DNA of 64,000 bases from Schaalia turicensis ACS-279-V-Col4 (GTDB taxonomy: Bacteria; Actinomycetota; Actinomycetes; Actinomycetales; Actinomycetaceae). Positions 16,513 through 25,363 of this stretch are shown in pieces. The notes below the pieces were generated by a model. The model had not been told where the DNA came from and did no database searches. It worked only from the letters and a program-made list of their open reading frames with translations. The stretch covers positions 113,157-177,156 of the forward strand of contig NZ_JH815208.1 of NCBI RefSeq assembly GCF_000296505.1. The letters are read 5' to 3'. Positions within the stretch are counted from its first letter, which is position 1. Each line of letters starts with the position of its first letter. The translations under genes were made by a program, and so were the position numbers.

Positions 16513-19350
16513 CTACTTGCCAGTGAATCCTATTCTCTGCTTGGCAGCTAGCTGATCCGTCTTCATAACTAGATCTTCTGGCAGGAGCATCTCAAGCTCA
16601 CCCGTGTTCAGGGACTGTCCCTTGTCGCTAATTTTCTTTAGCCGCTCTGCCTGATAGAGCTTCGCTTCTTCCAATAACTGGCGTGCGAAGCGCCCATTAC
16701 CGCTGCTTATGCGTGATCCCATGGCGCGGAAAATCTTGGCGGCTTTAGCCGGCGTTGCAGGATCAAGGGTATATCCATCCTCTTCAGTGAGGAAGGTGAA
16801 GATGCTGGTGAGCTCCTCAGGCGAATAATCAGGAAACTTGATCGTGGTGCGCACCCGCGAGCGGAATCCGGTATTAGCAGCTAGGAATTCCCGCATTTCA
16901 TCCGTGTATCCCGCCATAATCACGATGATTTCCTCGCGCATATCCTCCATCAGCTTCACCATCGCGTCCACTGCGTCTTTGCCTGCTGCCCCATCCCCCA
17001 GGGAATAGGCTTCGTCGATAAAGAGCACTGACCCGCGAGCTTGTTCAAAAACCTGGCTGACGAGTTGGGCCGCGGTTCCCGGTATCGGGGATATCAGCTG
17101 TGCCTTCGAAACCTCAAAAAAATCACCCACGGATAAAATGCCACGTTCGTGGGCTATTTTTCCGACTAACCGCGCAACTTCGGTTTTCCCAGTTCCGGGG
17201 TTCCCGGTGAATACCATGTGCATGGGATTGAAGCGAGTAGAAAGCTTAACTTTGCGTCGAAGTTTTTGAATCTCAACGAAGTCGAGTTGGCGTTTAATCT
17301 CAGTTTTTACGTTTTGTAGACCTATGAGTCTATCTAATTGCTCGGTGGCAGGAATCAGCTCTTTATCGGGCATGGGTACATCTTCCGCTGCAATGGTTTG
17401 CACCTGTTCCAGGGTTAGCTCAGGTTCTTTTGCAGCCCCTTCGCCAGAGTCATCGGAAGTGTTGGTGGTTACCCATAAGTCCAGTCGCTCTTGCTGGCGC
17501 TTGCGAATATCGGCTAACAAATTTCGTGCGAACCTAGCATTGCCCTGATCAATCCGCCTTCCGGCACCCGCAAGCCGATTATGTACCAGGTGGCGAGCTT
17601 CCTCGGTCAGCTTCAAGCTTTGCTGAGCAGCCATAAGATCAAAAATTTCCAGGAGCTCGTCAGTGGTGTAATTGGGAAAATCGATTATGGAACCGATTCT
17701 CGAGCGGAATCCCTCGTTCTGAGACAAGAGTTTCTCCATCGCACCCCGGTAACCGGCCAGAATGACAACCGTGTCGGAGCGGTTATTTTCCATGCAAGCA
17801 ATCAACTCAGGAATAAAGACCGGTGATATCGCGTAGGCTTCGTCGATGAAAATAACTGATCCCTTCGCCCTCCGGAAGATGTCGGTCACGTCAAATCTGA
17901 CCTCTCCAAGGCGAGGTCCCGAAACCTCCAGCATCCTGCCCTCAGACAGTACTCCTAAGTCACGTAGAATTTCGCCGTAGACCCGGGCAACTTCGGTCTT
18001 ACCAGTTCCGGGAGGACCTTGGAAGACACAGTGCAACGAGGTATCTGCGGGAGCCATACCCAGGCGGCGCGCGCGGACTTCACCGCGGTAACTGCGCACA
18101 ATGCGCATAATTTCTTTCTTTACTTCCTCGAGCCCGATGAGTTCGTGGAGGCGCTCCAAGCCTGCAGGTTCACGCTTGAAAGGGTCTTTGGGCAGCACAA
18201 CAGCATCAGCGTAACAACTGTAGTTGGTGGCTAGGCTGTAGTCGTTTATCCACTGGTTTGCCAGATCTTCAATGGTGCCGTTAAAAGAAGCATCAGAAAA
18301 TGTCGTTTCCAACAAGTGCTCGAACAGATCCCCTTCGGGAGAGTATCCGGCGACATGTAGCCTTTGAACCAGCAAGCGACGAGCCTCTTTTACGGTCAAC
18401 TGGGATGCTTTCGGGGTGGGATCCGGTTCTAGTAGAACCACCGGAAGCGGAGTGTGCTTGCTAAAGTTCTCAATCAGATTGGCACTGGGCTTGGATACTA
18501 AGAACACGATCTGTATTTCTCGAGCATGCACCGCAATATGATTCAGTAATTGAGCCAGTACTTCATAAGCGCGGCTCTCTTGCCGAGAACCGTATTTGAG
18601 GCGCGAATAATCGATAACCAACGTGGAGTCGCAAAAAGCGTTAGCCAGGTTTTCGTTCACCGATTCTTTTTGCGAGCCAGTCCTGTCCGCGACCTCCAGT
18701 TGAAAAAAATCAAAATTATAAACATAGCGACTGGCTGTCCGCCCGGCGCTTGCGAGTGCCTGGAGTAAGATATCGCCAGCTTCGTGAGCATCCGCGGCAT
18801 GGGCGACATCAATTACGTAATTTACAACCACAGATTGATTTGGTGGTGCTTGCCTGATTCTTTCGAGTTCAGCTCCGAGACTACGGTCGTAAGAGCTGGT
18901 GACCGCCTGGTGTTGCAGGCTGGTTAAGTCAGTGTCTGCGGAGATAAGTCTGCTGGTTAGAGGATTTGATACAAAATTTCCTCGATAGTGCAGTTCCCAC
19001 AATTCCTGTAAGTTTGCCCTGCGGAGCAGTCTTTCAGTGCCTCGGTAGTAAATGGTAGCTAGCCGTTGATAGGTGACTTCCTCAATCTTGATTTCGAGAT
19101 TACAATCGAATATTTCAAATTCTGCGTCTGGTTGATATTTGTGGGTTTCTGCAAGAAATTGGTTATTCAGCAAAAACTTAAGGGCGCTGATTTCCAGAGA
19201 ATTATTTTTCGTCACTGCCCCTAAAGTTGTGCCGCTCCTAAAATCTTCGGAGACGTAATCGATGTAGACGTACTCCACCACCAGACCCTCGCACATTTTC
19301 TGATAGTCAATGTGGTTGCAGCCCGAACAGGTGATCTCAAAAAATCTCAT
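16513..19350 (-). CDS. Large protein with two CbbX/EccA-like AAA+ domains
   Basis: This 945-residue protein ends in two AAA+ ATPase modules of the CbxX/CfqX (CbbX, EccA) class. Module 1 begins LIGLEEVKKEI near residue 415, with Walker A GPPGTGKT near 447 and Walker B VIFIDEAYA near 495. Module 2 begins LIGLQNVKTEI near 680, with GNPGTGKT near 718 and VLFIDEAYSLGDG near 770; arginine fingers are expected in each GFRSR-I/V-R segment. The first ~380 residues are unlike anything I recognise, apart from a CSGC-x10-C cluster at the start (residues 9-21). AAA+ proteins of this class remodel or activate partner complexes. The partner here may be the FtsZ-like protein, which is inference. It converges on the WYL operon. 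Confidence 0.9.
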   Translation of the reverse strand: MRFFEITCSGCNHIDYQKMCEGLVVEYVYIDYVSEDFRSGTTLGAVTKNNSLEISALKFLLNNQFLAETHKYQPDAEFEIFDCNLEIKIEEVTYQRLATIYYRGTERLLRRANLQELWELHYRGNFVSNPLTSRLISADTDLTSLQHQAVTSSYDRSLGAELERIRQAPPNQSVVVNYVIDVAHAADAHEAGDILLQALASAGRTASRYVYNFDFFQLEVADRTGSQKESVNENLANAFCDSTLVIDYSRLKYGSRQESRAYEVLAQLLNHIAVHAREIQIVFLVSKPSANLIENFSKHTPLPVVLLEPDPTPKASQLTVKEARRLLVQRLHVAGYSPEGDLFEHLLETTFSDASFNGTIEDLANQWINDYSLATNYSCYADAVVLPKDPFKREPAGLERLHELIGLEEVKKEIMRIVRSYRGEVRARRLGMAPADTSLHCVFQGPPGTGKTEVARVYGEILRDLGVLSEGRMLEVSGPRLGEVRFDVTDIFRRAKGSVIFIDEAYAISPVFIPELIACMENNRSDTVVILAGYRGAMEKLLSQNEGFRSRIGSIIDFPNYTTDELLEIFDLMAAQQSLKLTEEARHLVHNRLAGAGRRIDQGNARFARNLLADIRKRQQERLDLWVTTNTSDDSGEGAAKEPELTLEQVQTIAAEDVPMPDKELIPATEQLDRLIGLQNVKTEIKRQLDFVEIQKLRRKVKLSTRFNPMHMVFTGNPGTGKTEVARLVGKIAHERGILSVGDFFEVSKAQLISPIPGTAAQLVSQVFEQARGSVLFIDEAYSLGDGAAGKDAVDAMVKLMEDMREEIIVIMAGYTDEMREFLAANTGFRSRVRTTIKFPDYSPEELTSIFTFLTEEDGYTLDPATPAKAAKIFRAMGSRISSGNGRFARQLLEEAKLYQAERLKKISDKGQSLNTGELEMLLPEDLVMKTDQLAAKQRIGFTGK

Positions 19351-19438
19351 CGCGTCCTTTCTTGGAAATAAGCTGGCAGGTTAAACAAAAAATAGTTGTA
19401 GCGTGTTGTACATATTATTAATTCATCCAATTTGTAAG

Positions 19439-19454
19439 CGGAAGATAGCTTCCG
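19439..19454. promoter_or_regulatory. Palindromic operator candidate, site 3
   Basis: CGGAA-GATAGC-TTCCG, with the same half-sites and the same 6-base spacer as site 2, lies 89-104 bases ahead of the AAA+ gene start. This argues that the WYL protein, or another common regulator, controls this gene too. Confidence 0.6.
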
Positions 19455-19640
19455 TTATCTAACTGCCTGGCGCTGTAGAATCTAGTTTTCTGCTAGCCAA
19501 TAACGAGTGCCGAAGGATTGAATCGATAAAGCTGCAAGCCTGGCAACTTTGGAAAGCGCGCTTACAAAAGTATCAACAGAAAGCTTTTGCCTACCCAGGG
19601 CTTTTACAAAACCTCCATGAAAGGAGTCCTCGGCACCAAG
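19455..19640. other. Non-coding gap
   Basis: I see no gene here. It separates the AAA+ promoter region from an IS3 remnant. Confidence 0.3.
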
Positions 19641-20314
19641 TGAACTAGCCCCCGAAAGTTGGACTGGTTTAATTCTAGGTGGTTAGGGTTTCAAGGGTTT
19701 GATTCCGATATTGCATCGGGGTCAGGCCCTTGAAACGTTTTTGAAGCCGGGTGTTGTTGTACCAGAAGATGTAATCATCTACGGCCCGGTACAGTTCATC
19801 AACACTGGCGCAGTGCTCGCCGTAGTACATTTCGGTCTTCAGGTGACCGAAGAAGTTCTCCATCACCGCGTTGTCGTAGCAGTTGCCCTTTCGCGACATC
19901 GACTGGAGGCCACCAACGGACTCAATGAACTGGCGCCAACTGGAGTGCTGGTATTGGATCCCTTGGTCAGTGTGTACCATCAACCCTTCACCAGGTTCAT
20001 GCCACGTGATCGCATTCTTTAACGAGGTAGAGGTGAACTTTGTTGACGGGGATGTCGACAACTCGTGTGCCAGAATGCTCCGGTCGCTCAGATCCATGAT
20101 CGGTCAGAGATAGACCTTCGTGCCAGCCACCCGAAACTCGGTGACATCACTCACCCACACTGTGTTGGGTTGTTCTGGCGTGAAGTTGCGGTTCAGGAGG
20201 TTCTCGGCAATGTGGCTAGTCTGGCCTTGGTAGGAGTTGTACTTCTTACGTGACCTGACCTTGGATTTCAAGCCCATCTGGTCCATGAGTTTGTAGACGA
20301 GCTTGTGGTTAACC
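19641..20314 (-). mobile_element. IS3-family (IS150-like) element, 3' part, with internal stop
   Basis: The terminal TGAACTAGCCCCCGAAAGTTGG at 19641 is an IS150-group end. On the minus strand, OrfB pieces read LVYKLMDQMGLKSKVRS..., VWVSDVTEFRVAGTKVYL (first catalytic Asp), a stop codon, MDLSDRSILAHEL, VHTDQGIQYQHSS (second Asp) and NCYDNAVMENFFGHLKTE (Glu), ending WYNNTRLQKRFKGLTPMQY. OrfA and the left part of OrfB are missing because the MITE at 20315 cuts them off. Not functional. Confidence 0.88.
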
Positions 20315-20767
20315 GGCTCTTCGTACTTGAGCGTGGGTGTGAGGTGATGCGCAGGAACGACTCACCGACAAGCAGCGACAACGGCTTGAAGCAGCGTTCT
20401 CCGCTCGTGACGAACACGTCAGCGTCGAGGTCGCGTGGCAATACGCGCAACAACTGCGTGCGATCTACCACCAGCCCACACCCACCCAAGGCCGGAAACT
20501 CGCTGAACAGCTCCTCGCCACCTTCCCGTCATGCCCGATCCCCGAGATCGCCCGCCTTGGGCGGACCCTCAACCAGTGGCGCAACGCGTTCCTGGGCTAC
20601 TTCACCACCGGCGGTGCGACCAACGGCAGCACCGAAGCCATCAACGGCATCATCGAACTCGCCAGACGCATCGCACGCGGCTTCCGCAACCCCGAAAACT
20701 ACCGCCTCCGCACACTCCTCGTCAGCGGAAGACTCAACCTATGACCCACGCCCAAGTACGAAGAGCC
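20315..20767 (+). mobile_element. ISL3-derived MITE, copy B (453 bp)
   Basis: This is the second 453-bp ISL3-derived element, same ends and length as copy A but inverted. The internal transposase fragment reads on the plus strand but lacks a start because a TGA replaces the TGG seen in copy A. It joins an IS3 remnant on the left to a membrane-protein gene whose 3' end it truncates, so it landed in or mediated a junction between two unrelated sequences. Confidence 0.85.
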
Positions 20768-20768
20768 G

Positions 20769-21174
20769 CTAAACGAATCAGGTAGCCTGCCATGAAAATG
20801 ACAGCTGGGATTCCGTAAAGTCCGCACCATTTAACATCCCAAGGGGAATTTGGAGCTACTGGATACCAAATGTGATTTCCGGTTGCAAACACGCTTCCTC
20901 CAGTTGAAATCCAAAATGCCATACTGTCAGCAACCAAGCCAAAGCAGTAAAGCAAGAGTGGCAAAACAAAAAAGTTTAGCTGCCAGTCTGCTACCTGGAT
21001 TTTCCGGGTGATTAATAATGCGACTACAGGTATGAGAATCGGTTCAATGACTGCCGCAGGGTACAGCACCCACACCAGGTCGCTGAGAAAAACAGTCTGG
21101 AATACCAGAACACATACGGCATAGACCAGAGCGATTTTGACGATATCACGCATCAGTGCCCTTTCCCTCACCAT
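20769..21174 (-). pseudogene. Four-helix membrane protein, 3'-truncated copy
   Basis: This is the first 135 codons of a small integral membrane protein with four hydrophobic segments (IVKIALVYAVCVLVFQTVFL, VWVLYPAAVIEPILIPVVALLI, FFVLPLLLYCFGLVAD, LYGIPAVIFMAGYLIRL). The frame continues 11 codons into the MITE (to 20734). A full-length, nearly identical gene lies at 49082-49555. The duplicated segment covers 20769-21203 here. The function is unknown. Confidence 0.8.
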
Positions 21175-21240
21175 ACCTAGTCAAAGATAAGCCAACTTCA
21201 CTAGAGATTCGTTTGGCAGCTTGCCGAAAGCTAGCTGAAT

Positions 21241-21693
21241 TCATCTACTGATAATTGATTTGGTCTTTTCCTTGATGTGGCGCTTGGGTAAAACGCTAAA
21301 CCCAAGCGCTACACCACCAACAACAAGAGCGCCGATGGTGGGAACGGAAAACTGGCTCAGCAGTTGAGAAAAAGAATCACTATGAACTAACGAGCCAACA
21401 CCATCGAGTGAAAATAGAAAAGCTGAGAGTCCGATAAAGGCTCCTGCTGAAAGTTGCAACGTGCGGGCAGATTGAATACCGATGATATGTTTATTGAAAA
21501 GCAGAAGAAGAATCGTGAAACACACATACATGATTGGCAATAATAAGAAGATCACAAAAAATCTCTGATCCTGATCCTTGCACCGTTGAAAGATGGCGGC
21601 GAAAAGCCACGCACCGACAAAATATGCCAGAGCGGATACAAGAAACACAGATATTTTTTTGATGACCAGTCCCTTCAACTTTTCGCTACACAT
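21241..21693 (-). CDS. Small integral membrane protein
   Basis: This 150-residue protein has four to five hydrophobic segments: KISVFLVSALAYFVGAWLFAAIF, FFVIFLLLPIMYVCFTILLLLF, LQLSAGAFIGLSAFLFSL and VPTIGALVVGGVALGFSVL, and a basic C-terminal tail. I recognise no family. It lies next to the truncated membrane gene, in the same orientation, and both may have come as one cargo. No Shine-Dalgarno stands out, so the start at 21693 is provisional. Confidence 0.55.
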   Translation of the reverse strand: MCSEKLKGLVIKKISVFLVSALAYFVGAWLFAAIFQRCKDQDQRFFVIFLLLPIMYVCFTILLLLFNKHIIGIQSARTLQLSAGAFIGLSAFLFSLDGVGSLVHSDSFSQLLSQFSVPTIGALVVGGVALGFSVLPKRHIKEKTKSIISR

Positions 21694-22000
21694 TTTGATA
21701 CGGCAACGGCATCAGGAGTTGTATGCCCCAATAGGTTTTCATTCTACAAGAAGGGTTTCCCTGCATTGCTATGGATAATGCTGATCGGGGCGGATATCGC
21801 TTGAATGCGGGCACGAGGCCTGGTGCGTTGAACCCGACAGTCACAAAAAGGCGCACGGGAGCGCCTATACCAGAGGCTCCCGAGTATCTGTCTGATGCTT
21901 CTATATTTGTCAAGCTACTAGAGTGACGTGTTTCTTGGTTAGTTCTTTGCTGAGGAGCTGGTAGATTTTGCGGGCTAGGTGAAGCGTCCTGTCATGGATG
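21694..22000. other. Non-coding gap before the prophage scar
   Basis: No supported gene. The stretch includes short inverted matches (GGGAGCGCC/GGCGCTCCC-like around 21850-21880) but nothing I can name. Confidence 0.3.
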
Positions 22001-22180
22001 GTCGATAACATTCACGTACGCACGGATCCGGCCGGGAACATCAAGCCCGACAAGTAAAAGAGCACGGAGAAGATTGACGGCGTGGTTGCCACCATCATGG
22101 CGCTCGATCGTGCGATCCGAAACGGTACCGGACACGTGAGCGGCAGCGTTTATGACGAGCGGGGGCTTCTACTCCTTTGA
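22001..22180 (+). pseudogene. Phage large terminase, C-terminal fragment
   Basis: The frame reads VDNIHVRTDPAGNIKPDK, an ochre stop, then KSTEKIDGVVATIMALDRAIRN and SVYDERGLLLL before TGA. KIDGVVATIMALDRA followed by SVYD-RG is the standard C-terminus of HK97-type terminase large subunits. Only about 60 codons remain, with an internal stop. Confidence 0.85.
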
Positions 22181-22899
22181 CTCTTTCTAGCTAAACACTC
22201 AAGCTTCTCCCAGGCTGGTGAAAAAGCTGTTCCGAGGGTTTCGTTTGATGGCCAACCTCTTGGGTGGTAGTTATTTCTCACGGAAAGCAGGCGGTCATTC
22301 CTATCAGAGATGTCCATATCATCAAAGGTGCCCTTTAGAAGTGGGAAGATTTTTTCAAATCCTTTCCATCTCCAGTCTGAGGGTTTCATTTTCACGCCGA
22401 AAGCGGGAATTAAAATAAAGTTATCTTTGATGGTAAGCAGTCTGCTTAATACTTCGAGATTGGTTGCCAGAATCTCTGTATGATAACTACTTACTTTGTT
22501 CCACTTTTGCTGAGCTTCGGAAGGCCGCTGATGCACAATAGGAATGAGATTGAAGAAACTAAGGCGAGAGACCGGGTAGAAGTTTTCCGGTAAGTATCTG
22601 CCAGCAAATGCGTTGACAATTCTTGCGCAAGTTGAATCACCTCCCTCGCTAGTTGGTCCGAAATACGTCGCCTCGGCGGGGTTCATTCCGATAAAGATGA
22701 GATGGGTGCCCGAACTTGAGATCTGTTCAGAAGATGCCTTGACATTCTCTGGCTCATCCTTATTCAAATCGCGCGTGAGAAACCACCGGAATTCGATATC
22801 AGGGAATTCATCAAATGGAGCATTGCGCAGGCAAGGTTTGTCATCTTCCAAGGCCATTTCAATGCTTTTCGTCATTTCTGCAACAGAGACTTCGTCCAT
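22150..22899 (-). CDS. DUF1643 family protein
   Basis: This ~249-residue protein has a DUF1643 core: LIFIGMNPAEATYFGPTSEGGDSTCARIVNAFAG (about 75-110) followed by the conserved FYPVSRLSFFNLIPI and a later ILIPAFGVK. The family is uncharacterised and is related to uracil-DNA-glycosylase-like folds in some analyses; no activity is claimed here. The ATG at 22899 is chosen over a TTG at 22929, which would overlap the phage portal remnant. It sits reversed inside a collapsed prophage between the terminase and portal remnants, the classic place for a cargo (moron) gene. The C-terminus runs into the terminase remnant. Confidence 0.75.
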   Translation of the reverse strand: MDEVSVAEMTKSIEMALEDDKPCLRNAPFDEFPDIEFRWFLTRDLNKDEPENVKASSEQISSSGTHLIFIGMNPAEATYFGPTSEGGDSTCARIVNAFAGRYLPENFYPVSRLSFFNLIPIVHQRPSEAQQKWNKVSSYHTEILATNLEVLSRLLTIKDNFILIPAFGVKMKPSDWRWKGFEKIFPLLKGTFDDMDISDRNDRLLSVRNNYHPRGWPSNETLGTAFSPAWEKLECLARKSQRSRSPRSS

Positions 22900-22928
22900 T
22901 TGTCTATTATCGCATGGAGTCAATCTCA

Positions 22929-23165
22929 ATGAGGCTAATCAAGTGGCTACGTGGTGACACCACCCGGAAAACTGACGATCACACCCTTACCGGCGGTGGC
23001 TACTCGTTCTTCTTCGGCGGCACCACGTCAGGCCGTCCGGTGACGATCTGGCTCAATTCGCCTGGCGGTGATGTGGTGGCTGCCGCGCAGATCTACAACA
23101 TGCTCATCGACTACCCAGGCACAGTCACCGTCAATATCGACGGCATCGCCGCCAGCGCCGCAGAC
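22929..23165 (+). pseudogene. Phage portal N-terminus fused to ClpP-type prohead protease fragment
   Basis: The ATG at 22929 starts MRLIKWLRG..., a typical HK97 portal N-terminus, for about 38 codons (to ~23040). Without a stop the frame passes into TIWLNSPGGDVVAAAQIYNML, the NSPGG motif of ClpP-like prohead proteases, and ends NIDGIAASAA (the GxAAS active-site region). A deletion of about 1 kb or more between portal and protease genes must have joined them. It then runs out of frame at about 23165. Confidence 0.82.
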
Positions 23166-23216
23166 GTATCTCGTGGCCACCCCACTGACGGATGTGCTGG
23201 ATGTGTTCGCCGACAA

Positions 23217-23491
23217 TCGACCAACTGTTGAGGTCGAAGAAGTACACCGAGCTCGATACTGCCTACCGTAAGACACTCGCATGCAAAGCGAGCCTAGAGG
23301 CAGATATTGCAGCGAACACTGCCAAGCATGCCGCCGTCACCACAGCCCTAGGCGATCTGGCGGGCGAACCTGTGAACGATTTTCGCCCCGCGCAGTGGAG
23401 CGCACTGATCGACCACGCCATCGTAGACGAGGACGGGATCCGGTTCGTATTCCGTACCGGTGAACAGGTGAGCATGGCCCTGCAAGGATGA
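23217..23491 (+). pseudogene. Serine recombinase, C-terminal fragment
   Basis: The frame reads LRSKKYTELDTAYRKTL, a coiled-coil-like stretch, then DFRPAQWSALIDHAIVDEDGIRFVFRTGEQVSMALQG and stops at 23491. This aligns with the C-terminus of the recombinase at 38330 (SDQAWNTLVDHAIINANGAISVIFKD). It marks the integrase end of the collapsed prophage whose terminase and portal pieces precede it. Confidence 0.75.
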
Positions 23492-23540
23492 TGTTGTAGC
23501 GGTTGACGTGCACAGTTAAGTACACCTCCCAGAATTTAGA

Positions 23541-23559
23541 TAAGATTAGCCTTGCCTAA
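23541..23559. promoter_or_regulatory. DtxR/IdeR-like iron box
   Basis: TAAGATTAGCCTTGCCTAA matches the DtxR/IdeR consensus (TTAGGTTAGSCTAACCTAA) at 15 of 19 positions. It lies 17-35 bases before the chosen start of the ABC-transporter operon, so iron-replete repression of the operon is expected. Confidence 0.75.
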
Positions 23560-23575
23560 GAAGGATGGTGTTTGC

Positions 23576-25363
23576 ATGGACGATAGTGCAATGGATCAGG
23601 TTGTTGACGGTGAGTATGGGTCCGCGAAGGAAAAATCTGTCGCTGGCCAGAACGCAATCCGTCAGCTATCGCAGCCGGTGAAAGGCAAGCTGTTCGTCGC
23701 GCAGGTTTTGGCTTTTCTCTCTGGTGTGTTGGCTATTGCCCCGTATGTGGCTCTGGTGGAGCTTGGCAGAGAACTTATGCAAGACCAGATGGACCCGGCG
23801 CGGGTGAACTGGATTGTCATGCTTCTCGTCAGCGCATACATGACCCGGTTGACCTTATATTTTGTTGCATTGGGCGTGACGCATTTTATTGACCTGTCGT
23901 TGCGTAATCAGATGCGTCGGCAAATTGCCGCCCGAATGTCGACTGCTCCGCTGTCGTGGTTTACCCGCGAGGGTGAGGGGAAGATCCGCAAGACCATTCA
24001 GGATGATACGTCCACGGTGCACACAGTGATCGCGCACGGGCCGATCGAGAAACTGAACGCGATCGTCTCCCCGCTCGCCTTGTTGATGTATGCGTTTGTG
24101 GTGGATTGGCGACTCGCGTTGCTGTCGATTACGACGATTCCGATTTATGTGGGCATGTATGGCATGTCGATGCGTGGGATGAATGAGAAGACTGCGCAAA
24201 TGGACACCAAGCTCGCTCAGGTTTCGGCAACGATGGCCGAGTTCGTTGCCGGTATCTCAGTGGTGAAAGCGTTCGGCAAGGTCGGCCAAGCACATAAAGC
24301 CTATTTAGATGCAGCTAACGAGTTTTCTAAGTTCTACCGGGCGTGGTGTATGCCGCTGGTGTCGATGGCGGTTGCCTCATTTTCGTGGGTGTCGATCCCG
24401 GTGTTGTTGATCGTGAACCTTGGCGGTGGCGCGTTGATGATGAACGCCGGTTGGGTGAGCATCTACGAGGTGATAACGACGACGTTGATCGCCTTGGTGT
24501 TGCCGGGAGCGTTGATGACAGTCGCAACCATCGCCTGGTCGTACCAGCTCGCAGGGTCTGCGGCAGTGAGGCTGGTGAATGTCATGGAGCTACCGGCATT
24601 GCCTCAGCCAGATATGCCGCAGACACCAAAGGGTCATGATATTGAGATTCGGGGTGTGTCGTATGCCTATGACGACACCCAGGCATTAGACGAGGTGAGC
24701 CTGAGCGTTCCGGCAGGCACGGTGACCGCGCTGGTTGGTCCGTCGGGTGCGGGGAAGTCGACGTTGGCGAGTTTGATGGCCCGCTTCGATGACCCGGACG
24801 CTGGCATGATCACCATCGGCGGGGTTGATCTAAAGAGCATTTCCCAGGATGTGTTGTATTCGACGGTCGCATTTGTCCTGCAAGATGCACAGCTTATTCG
24901 CGACACCATCCACAACAACATTGCCCTGGGCGCGCCAGACGCAACCTTGGATCAGGTGCGGCAGGCGGCGCGGGCAGCGCAGATCGATGAGTTCATCATG
25001 AGCCTGCCAGATGGTTACGACACCGTGTTGGGGGAGGACACCCACGTTTCGGGCGGGCAGGCAGCCCGTATCGCGATCGCACGGGCGCTCATGGTTGATG
25101 CCCCAGTGTTGGTGTTGGACGAGGCGACGGCGATGGCGGACCCGGAATCAGAATCGAAAATCCAACAAGCTCTCTCGACTCTTGCCAAAGGCAGAACCGT
25201 GATAGTGATCGCCCACCGACTGGCCTCGATCAGAGGGGCAGATCAAATCGTCGTCATGGAACGCGGGCGCATTGCTGCGGTCGGTACGCACGACGACCTG
25301 GTGGATAATGCGCACTATCAGGCACTTCTTGCCCAAGGTGCATGCGAGGAGATGACACGATGA
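23576..25363 (+). CDS. ABC transporter, fused membrane and ATPase domain, first half
   Basis: This 595-residue half transporter has an N-terminal type-IV/exporter membrane domain with six helices (about 40-325) and a C-terminal ATPase: Walker A GPSGAGKST near 388, signature VSGGQ near 490, Walker B VLVLDEATA near 515, H-loop HRLAS. The start at 23576 is chosen because a TTG at 23552 lies inside the iron box; AAGGA precedes the ATG. Pairing with the next gene gives an IrtAB-like heterodimer, used in actinobacteria to import siderophores. The substrate is inferred only from the iron box and neighbours. Confidence 0.88.
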   Translation: MDDSAMDQVVDGEYGSAKEKSVAGQNAIRQLSQPVKGKLFVAQVLAFLSGVLAIAPYVALVELGRELMQDQMDPARVNWIVMLLVSAYMTRLTLYFVALGVTHFIDLSLRNQMRRQIAARMSTAPLSWFTREGEGKIRKTIQDDTSTVHTVIAHGPIEKLNAIVSPLALLMYAFVVDWRLALLSITTIPIYVGMYGMSMRGMNEKTAQMDTKLAQVSATMAEFVAGISVVKAFGKVGQAHKAYLDAANEFSKFYRAWCMPLVSMAVASFSWVSIPVLLIVNLGGGALMMNAGWVSIYEVITTTLIALVLPGALMTVATIAWSYQLAGSAAVRLVNVMELPALPQPDMPQTPKGHDIEIRGVSYAYDDTQALDEVSLSVPAGTVTALVGPSGAGKSTLASLMARFDDPDAGMITIGGVDLKSISQDVLYSTVAFVLQDAQLIRDTIHNNIALGAPDATLDQVRQAARAAQIDEFIMSLPDGYDTVLGEDTHVSGGQAARIAIARALMVDAPVLVLDEATAMADPESESKIQQALSTLAKGRTVIVIAHRLASIRGADQIVVMERGRIAAVGTHDDLVDNAHYQALLAQGACEEMTR

